A stretch of 64,000 bases of DNA from Ridgeia piscesae (Eukaryota; Annelida; Polychaeta; Sabellida; Siboglinidae). Of this stretch, positions 1-11,136 are shown piece by piece. The notes below the pieces were generated by a model. That model was not told where the DNA came from. It saw only the letters and a program-made list of their open reading frames with translations, and ran no database searches. Numbering within the stretch: position 1 is the stretch's first letter; each line of letters opens with the position of its first letter. A program made the translations under genes and the position numbers. The stretch lies in NCBI GenBank assembly GCA_025642075.2, contig JAODUO010000193.1, positions 62,001 through 126,000 on the forward strand. Direction: 5' to 3'.

Positions 1-690
1 TGGATTATCTGACAGTGAAATAACATATTTTTGTTGTTGGTGAATTTTTGGGCTTGCTTTCGTCGAGGCGCGGCCACTGGGCTTGGCATTTTTCGTTGTC
101 TTTGATCTGACAACACTCGCTATAGTGCACAAGGTCCATCACCGGTGGGCGGTGGCGGGCAGAAGCCTGACATTGGCGGCTGAGCCCTAAGTGACGACTG
201 TCGCTGACGCTGTTTCAGTGTTTGACAGCGTACCGTGTCTGTAAGAAATCTAACGAGACTAATGAGGGAGTTAAATGACATTACTTGTACTTACTCCTTT
301 GCATGTGTATCTTTCTTGATGTTATTATATAACACTTGCTACTTGGCTCTGTTGTGTATTTGTACACAATATATTATGGTAAATAAGACGCAGACAGAAA
401 TAAGCTCCACTCACGCGTGTGACGTCACCACTTTTGCGGTCTGCCAGCTATGAGTACCCCGATATCCAAGTACAAGCGCTGTGGAGTACAACCGCCCCAA
501 CACCCGTACATCGTTTCTTATTCATCGTTGCACGGTTATTCGCGAAGCATGGTCTGTCAACCTTTGCGGAGTATTTGGTTGCAGCAAACAAGCTGACAGA
601 GACAATCATTGTCATTCTACACTCAGACTGCCCACAGTTCGCAACGCACAGCCCCAGGGCAGGGGAATAAACTCGGCAACTTTCGGAGGA
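1..690. other. No supported gene; AT-rich flank
   Basis: Short open frames occur on both strands, but none shows a family motif, codon bias or splice-site support. The segment ends at the target-site duplication of the inserted element that begins at 699. Confidence 0.5.
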
Positions 691-757
691 ACGACAGCCA
701 GTGGCATAGCCAGGATTTTGCATTGGAGGGGGCCACCCGATAACCAAGCAAACTCTG

Positions 758-831
<74 letters not shown>

Positions 832-836
832 TGTGT
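758..836. repeat. Compound microsatellite (TA)n(TG)n(TGCG)n
   Basis: Perfect dinucleotide runs change from TA to TG and then to the tetranucleotide TGCG. The array lies inside the hAT-like element and encodes nothing. Confidence 0.95.
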
Positions 837-944
837 GTGAAGGACGAGAAACTCACTAAATCACAGTGAGCACAGGCATCATTACATACAGTACAATATA
901 CAACAATGTAATGAAAAAAAGATTCAACTCAGCAATTTATGAAA

Positions 945-1260
945 TGAAAGTGGAGGTTGGAATGAAGGAAAGTTCTAAGAAGAAATTGGCGAGGAGTACT
1001 TGGGCTGGTCATGTGGGAAAAAATGGGAGATGAAAACTGGCAAAGTGACCAGATGCCCAGAAAATGGAGGGGAAATGAAGACGAGAAAGACCGAAATTGC
1101 GATGGGGAATTGCATTAAAAGTGACATAGAACGAGTGGGAGAAAAAGTGGGAAAAAATTATAGAAGCAATTGGAGACGGCTGACAGAGAACATAGTAAGA
1201 GAAAAGTGAGAGGTAGAAAAAAGACAATGGAAAAGGAAATCATGGTCATATCACCCCTGA
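945..1260 (+). pseudogene. Decayed LINE C-terminal coding fragment
   Basis: Across several frames with stops, the + strand translates to pieces such as KKLARSTWAGHV, KLAK and RRLTENIVREK. These match the C-terminal tail common in jockey/CR1-type LINE polyproteins, where a W-x-GHV block is followed by basic RGRP/RW repeats. The same pieces occur on the - strand at about 8875-9190 (KKKLVSNRLKW, RDTERVREEW). Stops and frame changes show it is dead. Confidence 0.55.
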
Positions 1261-1619
1261 CGACAGTGATGCCAAGAATATATTTACAAAAAAATGCAAT
1301 AGTCTAGTAACCGGCCAACTATTATTTAGAATCTTTAATAGTTATTAGCCATCACGCACATTGAGAATAATGACATTGTCAATACTCTGTCAACTCTTAC
1401 GCTGCAGCCAGCGAAAGAAGTGGAGAATTCCTAACTTAATCCTATTTGAATAATGACAATGTTTGCGAAATGGTAGTGCTGGGAAGGAAAATCATACACA
1501 GGCATCCTGAAACCCACTGTACTTTGTGACTCTATGAATCAGGCAGCCAGTTATTGGTCCTCCGTTCATCACCATGTCATGGCACCCCCCCCCCCCGGCC
1601 ACGCCACTGACGACAGCGT

Positions 1620-2385
1620 GTCTAGTTTTCCAACATAGGCCGTTCAGACATACAACAAAATGCCCAACTACCCATACACTCGTGTATGCTCGTTGCATTT
1701 TGTGACTGGTAGGTAAAAGTATATTATGGCCGTATGCATGATTACTTAAGCCTACCCTTAAAAAACAGCCAATGGTATACCACTGATTACCATTGAATAC
1801 CATTCAGTATCAATGATATTTCAGCAGGACTCAGTGGTACTCTTAACGGTAGTTTAAAATACCATTCAATACTACTGAACGGTACAAAGAATCCAAAATA
1901 CCATTCAAAATATCATTCAAAAAACCATTCAAATACCCTTGCCTATAATACCCCCTAGGACCATTCAAGTACCATTCAAAAAAGCAATTTGTGTAAGGGT
2001 AGCCGGCTAAGGCCTAACTATAGTCTATAGTATAATAGGTCCAGGCCAAGGCTAGCATAGGCCTAGATTATGTACGTTACTTTCAGACTTATGATTTACA
2101 ATCTGAAGACTATGTCTATGTATGACTGTGTTTTGCAGTAACTCCCATAACAACCATAACATGTAACCACGTGATGTAACTGACTGCCAAGCAAATTCAT
2201 AAACATATTTATACAGAGTTTTTAATACAGTACAGTTCGTACAATTAATACTAAATTATAATTAATTATTACATAATGAAAATTATAACACTGAGTGACA
2301 CAAATACTGTAAAATAACTGTTAACAGTGAATGAATTCATATTTATGAATGCATTTGTCTTTATTTAAGTATATATTAAAAATGA
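1620..2385. other. Intergenic, with degenerate decamer array at 1768-1985
   Basis: About twelve loosely spaced copies of a TACCATTCAA-like decamer occur between 1768 and 1985, with variable spacing. From 2000 to 2380 the sequence is AT-rich with no feature I can support. Confidence 0.6.
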
Positions 2386-2525
2386 CAAACAAGGCCATAC
2401 TCGAAAGGACAGGGCTACCATCTATGGATGATCTTCTGATCAAAAAGAATCTTTGGTGGACTGGACACTCATGAGGATGTCACCAGACAGGCTACCAAAG
2501 CAGATTCTCTACTCTCAACTGCCTT
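2385..2525 (+). pseudogene. LINE polyprotein C-terminal fragment
   Basis: The + strand encodes ILERTGLPSMDDLLIKK, NLWWTGH and, after a frame break, RMSPDRLPKQILYSQLPSG. This is the conserved tail of LINE polyproteins (QLRW-x-GH, R-x-D-x-RLPK-x-x-x-YGEL-x-x-GKR). The LINE at 4.0-7.5 kb has the same tail (QLRWTGHITRMNDSRLPKAV). Only about 140 bp remains, broken and without flanking domains. Confidence 0.6.
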
Positions 2526-2529
2526 CTGG

Positions 2530-2745
2530 TCACAGAAAGAGAGTACCATACCAGCGTAGTCTCATTTCTCTTACTTTCTCTTGTATACTAGTCACTCCTA
2601 GCTGCTTTCTGATGTCCACACTCTTTACTTTGTCTCTCAGTGTTACTCCTTTAATTCTTCGCAACATCCTCATCTCTGTTTTCTCGAGAATCTGTTCCTT
2701 TTTTCTTTCTAACTGTCCAACATTCTGCTCCATACAGAAGTACTG
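2530..2745 (-). pseudogene. LINE reverse-transcriptase C-terminal fragment
   Basis: A 67-residue frame on the - strand contains EKTEMRMLRRIKGVTLRDK, then RKQLGVTSIQEKV and MRLRWYG. This is the thumb/C-terminal region of LINE polyproteins (E-x-x-x-LRW-x-x-G-V-T-L-x-D-x, then I-x-x-x-x-RLRW-x-GHV). It lies head-to-tail against an opposite-strand fragment of a different LINE, so two insertions are juxtaposed. Confidence 0.6.
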
Positions 2746-2970
2746 GTCTAATGACAGTCATGTAGGCATGAGAAAATTAATTGTGACTGTCCATGCAGAC
2801 TTCCTTACTGGAAGACCGAGCCGAGCACATGACGTGATACCAAAAAACCAGTGTCCGACTGATATCAGTGGTGACGTGCTGCGTGGAATGGAAGAGGAGA
2901 TCACGAAGGTGACACTAGAAAATAGTAGCTTAAAGACGTAGTTGGCATCGGCAAAGATGACCGAGTGCAG

Positions 2971-3275
2971 GTGGGGAGCGGTGGTCGCGAGGTAGAGCGC
3001 CAGACTGTCAATCGAGGGGACGTTGGTTCAATCCCATCTACCCGCCATTTCGAAACTTAGGCAGTTTCGTTCACCCCACATTTGCCTGTGTCTTTCGGAA
3101 GAGACACTAAGAGCTGGTGGTCCCTTCTATCTGGAGTCTATGCCAGGGGAAGTAAAAGATCCCACACAGGGGGTAAATGTGTAACCTGTAGTGGACTCAC
3201 ACATTCTCGTTGGACTTTAAACGCCCTGCGAAGAGCCCGTCCAGTGTCTGAGAGAAGAGAGAAGAAGAGGTGATA
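2971..3275 (+). mobile_element. tRNA-derived SINE with conserved core (copy 1)
   Basis: The head resembles a tRNA. There is an A-box-like TGGTCGCGAGGTAGAGC, and a B box at 3025-3035 (GGTTCAATCCC) that fits the pol III consensus. Downstream are a core segment (TTTCGAAACTT, TGCCTGTGTCTTTCGGAAGA) and a GAAGTAAAAGATCCCAC block. The same core recurs at about 37590-37720, which shows it is an interspersed family. No intact tRNA cloverleaf is expected or seen. Confidence 0.65.
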
Positions 3276-3394
3276 TTTGATATTACAGCATTTAAATGAA
3301 AGTGTGGACCTGCGTACCGCCGCTGCATACTAAGGTTCTTGTAAAACCTGTTTTGATTGGTTCCAACGTTTACGCAGGCGATCACCCTTCTAGG

Positions 3395-3560
3395 TCATTC
3401 GCATACATGTCATATGTATGAAAAGGTAATTTACCATAGGAAAAGTGGGAGATTATTGTTTTTGGTCATAGTTTCTCTTGGTAAAAGCTGTCCAACGATA
3501 TCAACCTGGAAACCTGATGCACAGTTTATTTTAACAATTAATTACATGCTAGTTTGGATG
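3395..3560 (+). repeat. Interspersed repeat, copy C1
   Basis: Shares TTTACCATAGGAAAA, TTTCTCTTGGTAAAAGCTG and TTTTAACAATTAATTACATG with the reverse strand of 11700-11875, in the same order and spacing. It is a dispersed repeat of unknown class with no coding potential. Confidence 0.6.
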
Positions 3561-4335
3561 TAACAAATTTGAATTCTAATTAGTTTCTGTTTTAATATTC
3601 CATGCATGCAAACAACACTGACAACATGTATTTAAAGTAGAATTCCCAGATTTCAGACCCTCGCACTTCAAACAACTACTGGAGCTATAGGATGCTCACA
3701 TTTTGTACAAAGCATGTCATATGATGCAACCAAAACAAATTATACCGTTTGCATTGTTTTGATGTATTACAATTTTACATGTTTGTTATGTGTTAGTCAC
3801 ACTTTCAGCTACAGACGCCAGACAGCGCTTTGGTGCGAACAGGAAGCCGAGTGCGTAAGTGGCATTAGAACTGAGGTTTGAACGCAACTTCTCTCCACTG
3901 CGGGACAACCAGCTAGACTTCCAGTCGTCGCACATAGTGTTCCATTGGATTAAAGTCTTCCTGGCCCAGAGGGTGTTGATGCTGATGCGCGACAACCTTG
4001 GCACCTAAAGCATTAGCGCAAGCCCTAGTGTAGGGCAAGTCCTACGGCGATGGGGTGAAAGCCACGATGGCAGGTTTGAGTAACTGGAAGCTGTTCGCTG
4101 AAGCTCTACACATAGGCGACTTGGGTATGATGGTCGTGTGTAGCTGAAGAACAACAGCAATACAAGGCAGCAATCCAGGTGACCAGGCAGCCTTATCTAG
4201 GGATGCACTGCCTGCCCCAACCCGGGGACGCCCCAAGAAAAGGTGGGATAAACAAAGCTTGTTCACTTTGACTCCTGATCAGCACACCGCGGCTGGTGGG
4301 ACTCCAATACCAGCGGTGCGAAACAAACGAAGAAG

Positions 4336-5190
4336 AAGCTATCATTAGCCACATGGAATGTGAGAACGTTACTGAATATGAAGGATGCAGAAAGGACACA
4401 AAGGCAAACAGCGCTAGTTGCCCGGGAACTTGATCGCTATAACATAGACATAGCTGCCTTCCAAGAAACTCGTCTCGAAGGACAAGGTTCGCTACAAGAA
4501 AAAAACTACACTTTGTTCTGGATATGGAAAGAGCCGGGGCCAAGGAGAGAAGCTGGAGTAGGATTTACGATTGCCAATAAGCTAACTACCTATGCTACCA
4601 ACTGGTATATCAGAACGTCTCATCACCCTTAGAATACCTATAGGGAAAACCCGCTGTGCAACCATTATCAGTGCCTATGCACCAACTATGACGAATTCGG
4701 ATCATTCAAAGGAAGAATTCTATGAACTACTCGGTCAAACTCTCCAAAAGATTCCACCTATTGATAAAATAATTATATTTGGAGATTTCAATGCAGTAGT
4801 TAGTGATGACTTCACATCTTGGCCAATTGCCGTGGGAAAATGTGGAAGGGACAACTCAAACTCAAATGGTGAACAACTGCTTTCTATATGCACACAGTTC
4901 AAATTAGCGATCACAAACACCTTTTCAAAATGCCTGATCACTGGTACTACTATTGGCAACAGCCCCGTTCCAAACGCTGTCACGTGCTAGACTATGTAAT
5001 AACAAGAAGAGTAGACTTAGCTGACGTACGAAGTACACGTGCTATGCATGGTGCTGACTGTTCAACCGATCACTACCTAATTCAACCATTGTGCAACTTA
5101 CATATCATGCCACCTCGAAGGAAAATCGGACTAACTCCTGTGAAGAAACTCAATTTCAGTAAAATAGCAGATTCTGAGATGCAGAAAGTG
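4336..5190 (+). pseudogene. LINE APE-type endonuclease domain (broken)
   Basis: The endonuclease/exonuclease/phosphatase motifs appear in order over two or three frames: ATWNVRTL near 4350, AAFQETRLEG near 4453, ISAYAPT near 4670, FGDFNAVV near 4782, then LDYVITRR near 4990 and STDHYLIQP near 5058. In active enzymes this domain nicks the genomic target to prime reverse transcription. Frame changes near 4610 and 4950 interrupt it. Confidence 0.8.
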
Positions 5191-5714
5191 TATATACCAA
5201 TATGATGAACGTTTCATACAATGGCACGATTAATAATCAGTGGGAGACTCTTTGTGAGAAAGTGTACGAAATATCTGTTGACACTCTGGGGCACACAACC
5301 AGGAAACACCAGGATTGGTTTGATGACAATGATGATGAGATGTTATCACTACTAGACGAAAGGTGTAGGACACGTGACGCATTATTGTCCCAACAGACAA
5401 GAAACCGAAAACAGCGCCATTCGCAAGCTAAATCTAAATTGTAAAAAAGTTACGAGTAAAGCAAAATGCCAGGTGGGACAAGAAAGCTGATGAACTACAA
5501 CAGCCAGCTGATAAAAATTCTTCAAAAGGATTCTTCGCTGCAATCAAATACGGCTATGCTGTTGCGCCAATTAGAGATGCGGAAAGGTCACACATTCTCA
5601 CAGAGACACCAGCAATTGTGTCTAGGTGGAGGGAATATTTCAGCGACCTACTCATCTGCCCAGCAACTGCTAGAGAAGAAGCACTTGCGTTAGTAAATCA
5701 ATACCTAGTCTAGG

Positions 5715-6935
5715 AAGACATGGCAATATTTAAACCCACCAACATTAGAGGAAATCTTAGCTGCCATCAAATCAATGAAATCAGGAAAAACACCAGGACT
5801 AGATGGTATACCTGCTTAAATCTATCAATATGGAGGTGCAGCTCTTCATCCTCAACTGCTGAAATTCTACCGCATTTGATGGACAGCTAAAGAACTACAA
5901 CGACAGTTTATTTGTTTTTATAATTACAATATACAACAAGAAGGGTGACTGTGCAAATTATCGAGGTATTTCGCCACTCTCAACTCCGGGGACAATTCTG
6001 GCAAAAATCCTACTGAAACGACTACAGACCATTGCAGAGGTGATCCTCCCAGAAAACCAACGTGGATTTCGTCGCTCACGCTCTACAATCGACATGATAT
6101 TCACCTTGCGACAACTACAGGAAAAAGCAGTTAAACAACAACAAAGCCTCTACATGGTCTTCCTTGATTTGTCCAAAGCTTTTGACACAGTGGACAGATC
6201 AACCTTGTGGATCTTATTAAGGAGATATGGATGTCCCGAGACTTTTGTCAAGATAATTCAAGAATTTCATGATTGTATGGCTGGAGCAGTGTCTATTGGT
6301 GGATCAACTATTGATCCATTTGAAATTAGCCATGGAGGTGCCAAGACATATCCTTGCTTTAGCAAGGCTGTGTCTTGGCACTTCCTTGTTCACTCTTTTT
6401 TCTTGCAGCAATACTGTCTACAGTGTCCGAACACCTTAGTGCATGAGTTTTCATCCGCACTAGACCTGATGGAAAATTATTTCAATTGGCTAGACTAAAG
6501 GCAAGCACAACAATTCGAGAACTCTGCATTCGTGAACTATTATTTGCATATGACGTTGCTATTGTTGCACATACACTAGAAGACACCAGAGAGATATGCA
6601 AACAGTTTGAACAAGCTGCAACCCTGTTTGGACATACAATCAATACAAAGAAATTTGTGACGCTCTACCAACCACTACCCGGTCAAACCTCAATCGATCC
6701 ACATGTTGAAATATATGGCACGCCACTAAAATCAGTTAAGAACTTCACATACCCGGGCAGCACTGTTGCATCTGATAACACCATTGATGTGGAAATTAAC
6801 AACCGTATCCATGCTGCCACCATAGTCACAACTTGGTATTACAGTCTCCATAAAGTGCAAGGTGTACCAGGCAATTGTGCTTCCAACACTACTGTACTCA
6901 GCGGAGACATACACTCTCTACCGTCGCCACTTTAG
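5715..6935 (+). pseudogene. LINE reverse transcriptase domain (broken)
   Basis: Typical LINE RT blocks are readable: KSMKSGKTPGLDGIPA near 5770, ANYRGISPLSTPG near 5960, LPENQRGFRRSRSTID near 6045, and VFLDLSKAFDTVDRSTLW near 6160 with the first catalytic Asp. The block expected to read Y/F-A-D-D is FAYDVAIVAHT (near 6545), so a catalytic aspartate position is lost. In-frame stops and a 17-bp insertion in the G-x-x-QGCVLA block confirm it is dead. Confidence 0.85.
6338..6383 (+). repeat. Fold-back hairpin inside the LINE RT
   Basis: GTGCCAAGACA and CCTTGC are answered by GCAAGG and TGTCTTGGCAC, forming a stem with a very small loop. The extra bases interrupt the conserved GVKQGCVLA block. 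The left arm looks like a templated inverted copy of the right arm. Confidence 0.7.
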
Positions 6936-7498
6936 AATATAATATTTTCTCAAGTGCATCTCCAACATCTACGACAAATCCTGCGGATCTCATGGAAAGA
7001 CCACATTTCAAATGTTGAAGTCTTGAGACGGGCTAATATGTCCAGCATAGAAGCCACTCTAATGGCTTCCCAGCTCCGCTGGACTGGACATATCACCCGT
7101 ATGAATGACAGCAGACTCCCAAAGGCTGTGTTCTATGGAGAATGAACTAAAGGGAAACGTCTTCATGGTGTACAACGGCTGCGATACAAATATGTAGTTA
7201 AACGATACCTAAAGGCTACACACATCGCAGTAGACACATGGGATGCTCTTGCACAAGACCGACAACAGTGGAGACATGCCCTTCACAAAGGAAAGATTCA
7301 TATTGAAGAAAATATATCACAAAACTATTAACATGATCACAATCTCCGCCATGGCTTTCCTGATGCTTCTGCCCCTATCATCTTCGGTGTCAACTGCGAG
7401 AGAGGCTTTTCAGCTTGAATTGGACTTATATCTCACCGACGAACAAAGCACATGGACAATACCCTACGATGATGTCATCATCGGGCGCGATGGACAGC

Positions 7499-7568
<70 letters not shown>

Positions 7569-7645
7569 TATAGATAGATAAGATAGAGAAGAAGATAGAG
7601 ACAGAGAGAGAGAGAGAGAGAGATAGATAGATAGATAGATAGATA

Positions 7646-7717
<72 letters not shown>
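7499..7717. repeat. Compound microsatellite (TA)n-(GATA)n-(GA)n at LINE 3' end
   Basis: About 30 TA units, then GATA tracts, then a long GA tract directly abut the LINE 3' end. They are probably an expanded 3' tail of the element. Confidence 0.95.
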
Positions 7718-7720
<3 letters not shown>

Positions 7721-7844
7721 CACTGTATGGTAAAATGTTGTTAACATATAAGTATTGTTGTGATTGTTTTGGCATTATCATGTTGTGCTCTATTCACGTT
7801 GGGCATGCCTTCACGTTGCGTATTCTTGATTTTCAATGAGACTG

Positions 7845-8148
7845 TCTCCCCATGAGCTGCCCGGTGATCCTAGTGTCGAGAGCATTGGGACTGGGGGTAA
7901 TACCACAGTCTCCGATATTAATAGTGAGGTTAAGACGATGGCGACCGTTTTTGTTATCGTTACCTTTGAGCAGGTTGGCGTTCATCCAAGCTCAGGCGTC
8001 GTTGAAGCAATACTCAATTATACGCAGCGATGAACGTCTGTCATTCCCATCGACGATGTCGAGTTGTGTATCGTCTGCGTACATGTAATAATTCAGATGA
8101 TGTCGCAGATTGGGGCTTTGTAGATGTCAAAGAACAGTGGTCTAAGTG
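7845..8148 (-). pseudogene. CR1/jockey-type LINE RT fragment with YADD
   Basis: On the - strand, LRPLFFDIYKAPICDII is followed after a one-base frame change by YYMYADDTQLDIV, then CFNDA and WMNANLLK. This is the G-P-L-L-F-x-x-Y...YADD-T-Q-L...W-M-x-x-N-x-L-K series of CR1/jockey-clade RTs. The catalytic YADD is intact, but there are stops. It reads as the downstream continuation of the fragment at 10190-10385. Confidence 0.7.
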
Positions 8149-9190
8149 CAATCGCGTAACCAAAGGGGGGCAGGGGGCCATGGTCCCCCCAATCCCGGAA
8201 AATTAGGATGGTGGGAACGGAGGATCAATAACTGGCTGCTTGATTCACAAAGTACAGATGGTATAAGGATGCCTGTGTAAGACTTTCCTTCCCAGTCCAA
8301 CCCTTTCGCAAAGACATGTTCGTCATGCAAATAGGATAAAGTTGAGGTGACAGGGCAACGAATGTTTTATTTTAATAATTTCCAATGTGCGCGATGACTA
8401 ACGGTTATTAAGGTTATAATAATAATATTTATATTATTGGTATATTAGCGCGCAGTGGCTCAGGGGTACAGTTTCGGATTCTCGACTAAGAGGACCCGGG
8501 TTCGAATCCTGTGCTGCGGTGTTAACACTTTGAGCAAGTTTTTTTAACTCTACAATGCTCCAATTCAATCAGTTGTATAAATCACCTGGCTATAGACAAG
8601 TGATGGATATGTGTACGAACAGTCTTCGCGCATTAATTGCAGCATATGGCGGCTGGATGCTTCCCAGAGAAGTTGAGATGGTCTGATTGAACAGGTCTGC
8701 CAGGGAAGTAAAGTGTAAAGCGCTTTGAGCAATGCTGAGGATTGGACACTGCGCTATATAAGAACCTATTTTTACCTTTTACCTTTTAATGGTTATTCAA
8801 ATTAATACTCGCCCGGTTACTAGACTAGGGCTAAATTGCATGTTGTTGTAATCCTTTTTGGCACCGCTGTCATCAAGGTGAGTTGACTATGATTTCCGTT
8901 TCCATTTTCTTCCTCTCACCTTTCTGATATCACATTCTCTGCCAATAGTTTCCAATTCCCCCTGTCTATTGCCCTTTTTCTCCATTATTCTCTCACTCTT
9001 TCTGTGTCTCTTTATGCAATCCTCCATCGCAATGTCAGATTTCCTCACCTCTTTTCCCCCTCCACTTTTTGGGCAGCTGCTCTCTTTGCCAATTTTCATC
9101 TCCCATTCTTTCCACATGACCATTTCAATCTATTACTCACCAATTTCTTCTTAAAACTTAATTTTACTCCAACATTCACTCTCAGTTCAT
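8149..9190 (-). mobile_element. Inverted, diverged copy of the 699-1609 element
   Basis: Its - strand matches 945-1609 in order: the LINE-tail fragment (about 9190-8875), GATGACAGCGGTGCCA (compare GACGACAGTGATGCCA), TAGTCTAGTAACCGG, the ACACAGGCATCCT block and CAGCCAGTTATTG, then a C/G-rich end. The outer end CAATCGCGTAACC resembles the terminal repeat of the first copy with a few mismatches. A tRNA-type SINE (8448-8790) interrupts it. I could not identify its other terminus. Confidence 0.5.
8448..8790 (+). mobile_element. tRNA-derived SINE
   Basis: Seen: an A box (TGGCTCAGGGG, 8456-8466) and a perfect B box (GGTTCGAATCC, 8499-8509) at pol III spacing. The body contains AAAGCGCTTTGAGCAATGC and GCGCTATATAAGAACC. 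The 3' end has a TTTTTACC-type repeat. The head folds only partly like a tRNA, so this is a SINE and not a tRNA gene. It is nested in the inverted hAT-like copy. Confidence 0.75.
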
Positions 9191-9240
9191 CCATTCTTCT
9201 CAGTTTTATTAACTCCAGAGATTCTTCTTAAAAGGTTGTT

Positions 9241-10185
9241 ATTGCAAACCGGGACCTTCTGTTGTTTTCATGTTGGTGCCAACGTCTCTAATGCGTTCAT
9301 GTATGCCGTGGTTACACAAGAGCAGAGCACATGTCCTTTAAGTTTACCTGATATATATGCGTCTATCTCCCATCACCCGTTCCACATTCCTCCAAACGTT
9401 TACCCTGCTGTACAGTTGTCTTAATGACCAGGAAGCTTTGTTCAGTTGTCTTAATGATCAGGAAGCCAGCTCATTTATTTATTATTAATCATAATTGATG
9501 ACGTAATTTTACTTTTATTATTTATTAGATTTATTTATGATTTAAAAAAATAAATAACAAGGTTTTACAAAGTGTTTCTAATCAGGAGATATTTCCATAC
9601 TTTTTTATATTGTAATTATCAATGTCTTTTACATATATTAGTAATTATTTATATCATTTATTTATTATGGTTGTTTTAGTATGTTATAGTTGTCATTTTT
9701 GTCAATGTCTGTCATGTGTATGTCAAGGACCACAATGGAAATAAGTGCGTGCACTTTTTGTGTTATCCGAATATTTAAATATACGTTGTATTTATATATT
9801 ATGCATATGTGTACAATATTTTACATTTTATATTAAATAAATAAATCAATCAATCAATCGTTATAACCAAAGCAAATTAGCTAGTCGATTTTGCACACGG
9901 CATAGTGAATTTATCAATTGTAATAAGCAGCAAGCAACGTTTCATGTTGTGACGTTACTGGTTGACCGCCAACGCATCACCATCTGGGTTAGGAATGTTT
10001 AATTATTGTTTCATCAGAGTAAGTGACTACATGCTGGTATTTGCCATGGTTTTGTCAGTAGGTTTGGGAGATGTAGCGTGAGAAATATGGTGACCGGCTA
10101 TAGGCGGATATTATGTAAGGACTATGGGTTCATGTCACTTACTTTCTAACTTTGATGCCTTCAGTGATTCGTTTTGCTGAACTGC
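9241..10185. other. AT-rich intergenic stretch
   Basis: Contains a short imperfect direct repeat (about 9416-9467, TTGTCTTAATGA) and long A/T-rich runs (9480-9860). No coding signal was found. It separates the two halves of the - strand LINE. Confidence 0.5.
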
Positions 10186-10189
10186 CAGC

Positions 10190-10385
10190 TGTATTGGTTA
10201 GAAGACTTGGTTGCCATGTCGGTATTAATTTTAGGCGAGTTGGGTTTGAATTGGGTCCGATAGATAGGAACGAAGCCACATTATCGCAGAACCAGTCATA
10301 GGCCTACCGGTGCGTTTCTCTAGTCTAGTGACCAGTGTGTCATGATCAACGGTGTCGAACACTGAGGATATATCGAGTAGGACAT
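10190..10385 (-). pseudogene. CR1/jockey-type LINE RT fragment (upstream half)
   Basis: The - strand encodes RPKTQRDVLLDISSVFDTV, DHDTLVTRLEK and MWLRSYLSDPIQTQL. These are the classic LLDLSAAFDTVDHD and W-F-x-SYLSDR-x-Q blocks of CR1/jockey RTs, including the first catalytic Asp. Stops follow. In an intact element the YADD block lies only about 100-150 bp further on; here its probable continuation is about 2 kb away at 8145. Confidence 0.75.
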
Positions 10386-10620
10386 CACGCTGTGTCTTCG
10401 GTCTAAAGCCTAAAGTATGTCTCTCTGCATAGACACTAGCGCAGGTTCCGTTGAGTGGTATACGATTTACACGCGGCTTGTTTCAGGTCGAGCAAGTCTT
10501 TAGCGGTTGCGTGTTCGAATAGGCACCGTGCGACATGACATGTCTCTCGGGTAGCTTGGAGCAAGGACATATTCGAGATGGATCTGTAATGTGCAAGTTG
10601 TTGGCATCTAAATTCGGCCT

Positions 10621-11136
10621 CTTAAAGCGACATGGTCCGTTCGTGGCTTTTTATATGTATTGCAAAATCATGTTATACGGTATAACTTATACTTATTATA
10701 GCGTAAAGACAGTCAAAATATGTTTTCATGTACCATTTAGGGGTTGAAAATAGACGCAGTAAGGGCGCTTAACTCTGTATACACATCGACCACGAGGCAT
10801 TTTCGAAACCGTTGTAGGCGTGGCTAAAAGCCCAGAAGGAAATGTATGATCACCCGATGCAGTATTACGTGAACACAAATTGACGCCACTAACGCTACAC
10901 CCAGCCAGGTGCACGGCTCCCAGTTGGTAAAGGTCAAAGGGTGGGTGTCACTCGCGGCGATTTGAGTAACAGCGTCGGGATTCTTATAAACATTCGACGT
11001 TTAACATTACGAAGTCAGTTCTGTTTCGATAAAACATTTGTTGGCGGTCAAGACGCTACAATAGTTATAACTTATACTGATTAACATGATTTTGCAATAA
11101 AAATAAAAAGCCACGAACTGATCATGTCGCTTTAAG
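10621..11136. mobile_element. MITE with about 90-bp terminal inverted repeats
   Basis: The left arm (about 10621-10716, starting CTTAAAGCGACATGGTC) is matched in inverted orientation by 11044-11136. Both carry GTTCGTGGCTTTTTAT and TTGCAAAATCATGTTA with few differences. The 330-bp centre has no coding potential. Superfamily is uncertain because no clear target duplication beyond a possible TTAA was found. Confidence 0.7.

Larger units (their letters stand above)
699..1609 (+). mobile_element. hAT-like non-autonomous DNA transposon
   Basis: Seen: the 8-bp sequence ACGACAGC directly flanks both ends (691-698 and 1610-1617). The element starts CAGTGGCATAGCCAGG and ends with the inverted counterpart (reverse complement CAGTGGCGTGGCCGGG). 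Known: 8-bp target duplications with short terminal inverted repeats starting CA are typical of the hAT superfamily. No transposase frame is present. The interior holds a TA/TG/TGCG microsatellite (758-836) and a decayed LINE-like coding fragment (about 945-1260). A related, inverted copy lies at 8149-9190. Inference: a non-autonomous element that captured foreign sequence. Confidence 0.6.
4010..7495 (+). mobile_element. LINE (non-LTR retrotransposon), near full length, inactive
   Basis: A single LINE can be followed in order on the + strand. It has a 5' leader (about 4010-4335), an APE-type endonuclease (4336-5190), a linker, a reverse transcriptase (about 5715-6930) and a C-terminal tail (6950-7420). 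The tail ends in a Cys/His motif of the C-x-x-C...IGLISHRRT-x-H kind, as in LINE polyproteins often annotated as craniofacial-development-protein-2-like or RTE-like. The frame is broken in many places and there are internal stops. The active-site YADD is changed and a short fold-back insertion lies at 6338-6383, so it cannot be active. The 3' end runs into TA, GATA and GA microsatellites. Confidence 0.85.

Noticed and set aside
8448..8520. Possible tRNA gene
   Set aside because: A and B boxes are present but the acceptor and anticodon stems do not pair properly, and a SINE body follows.
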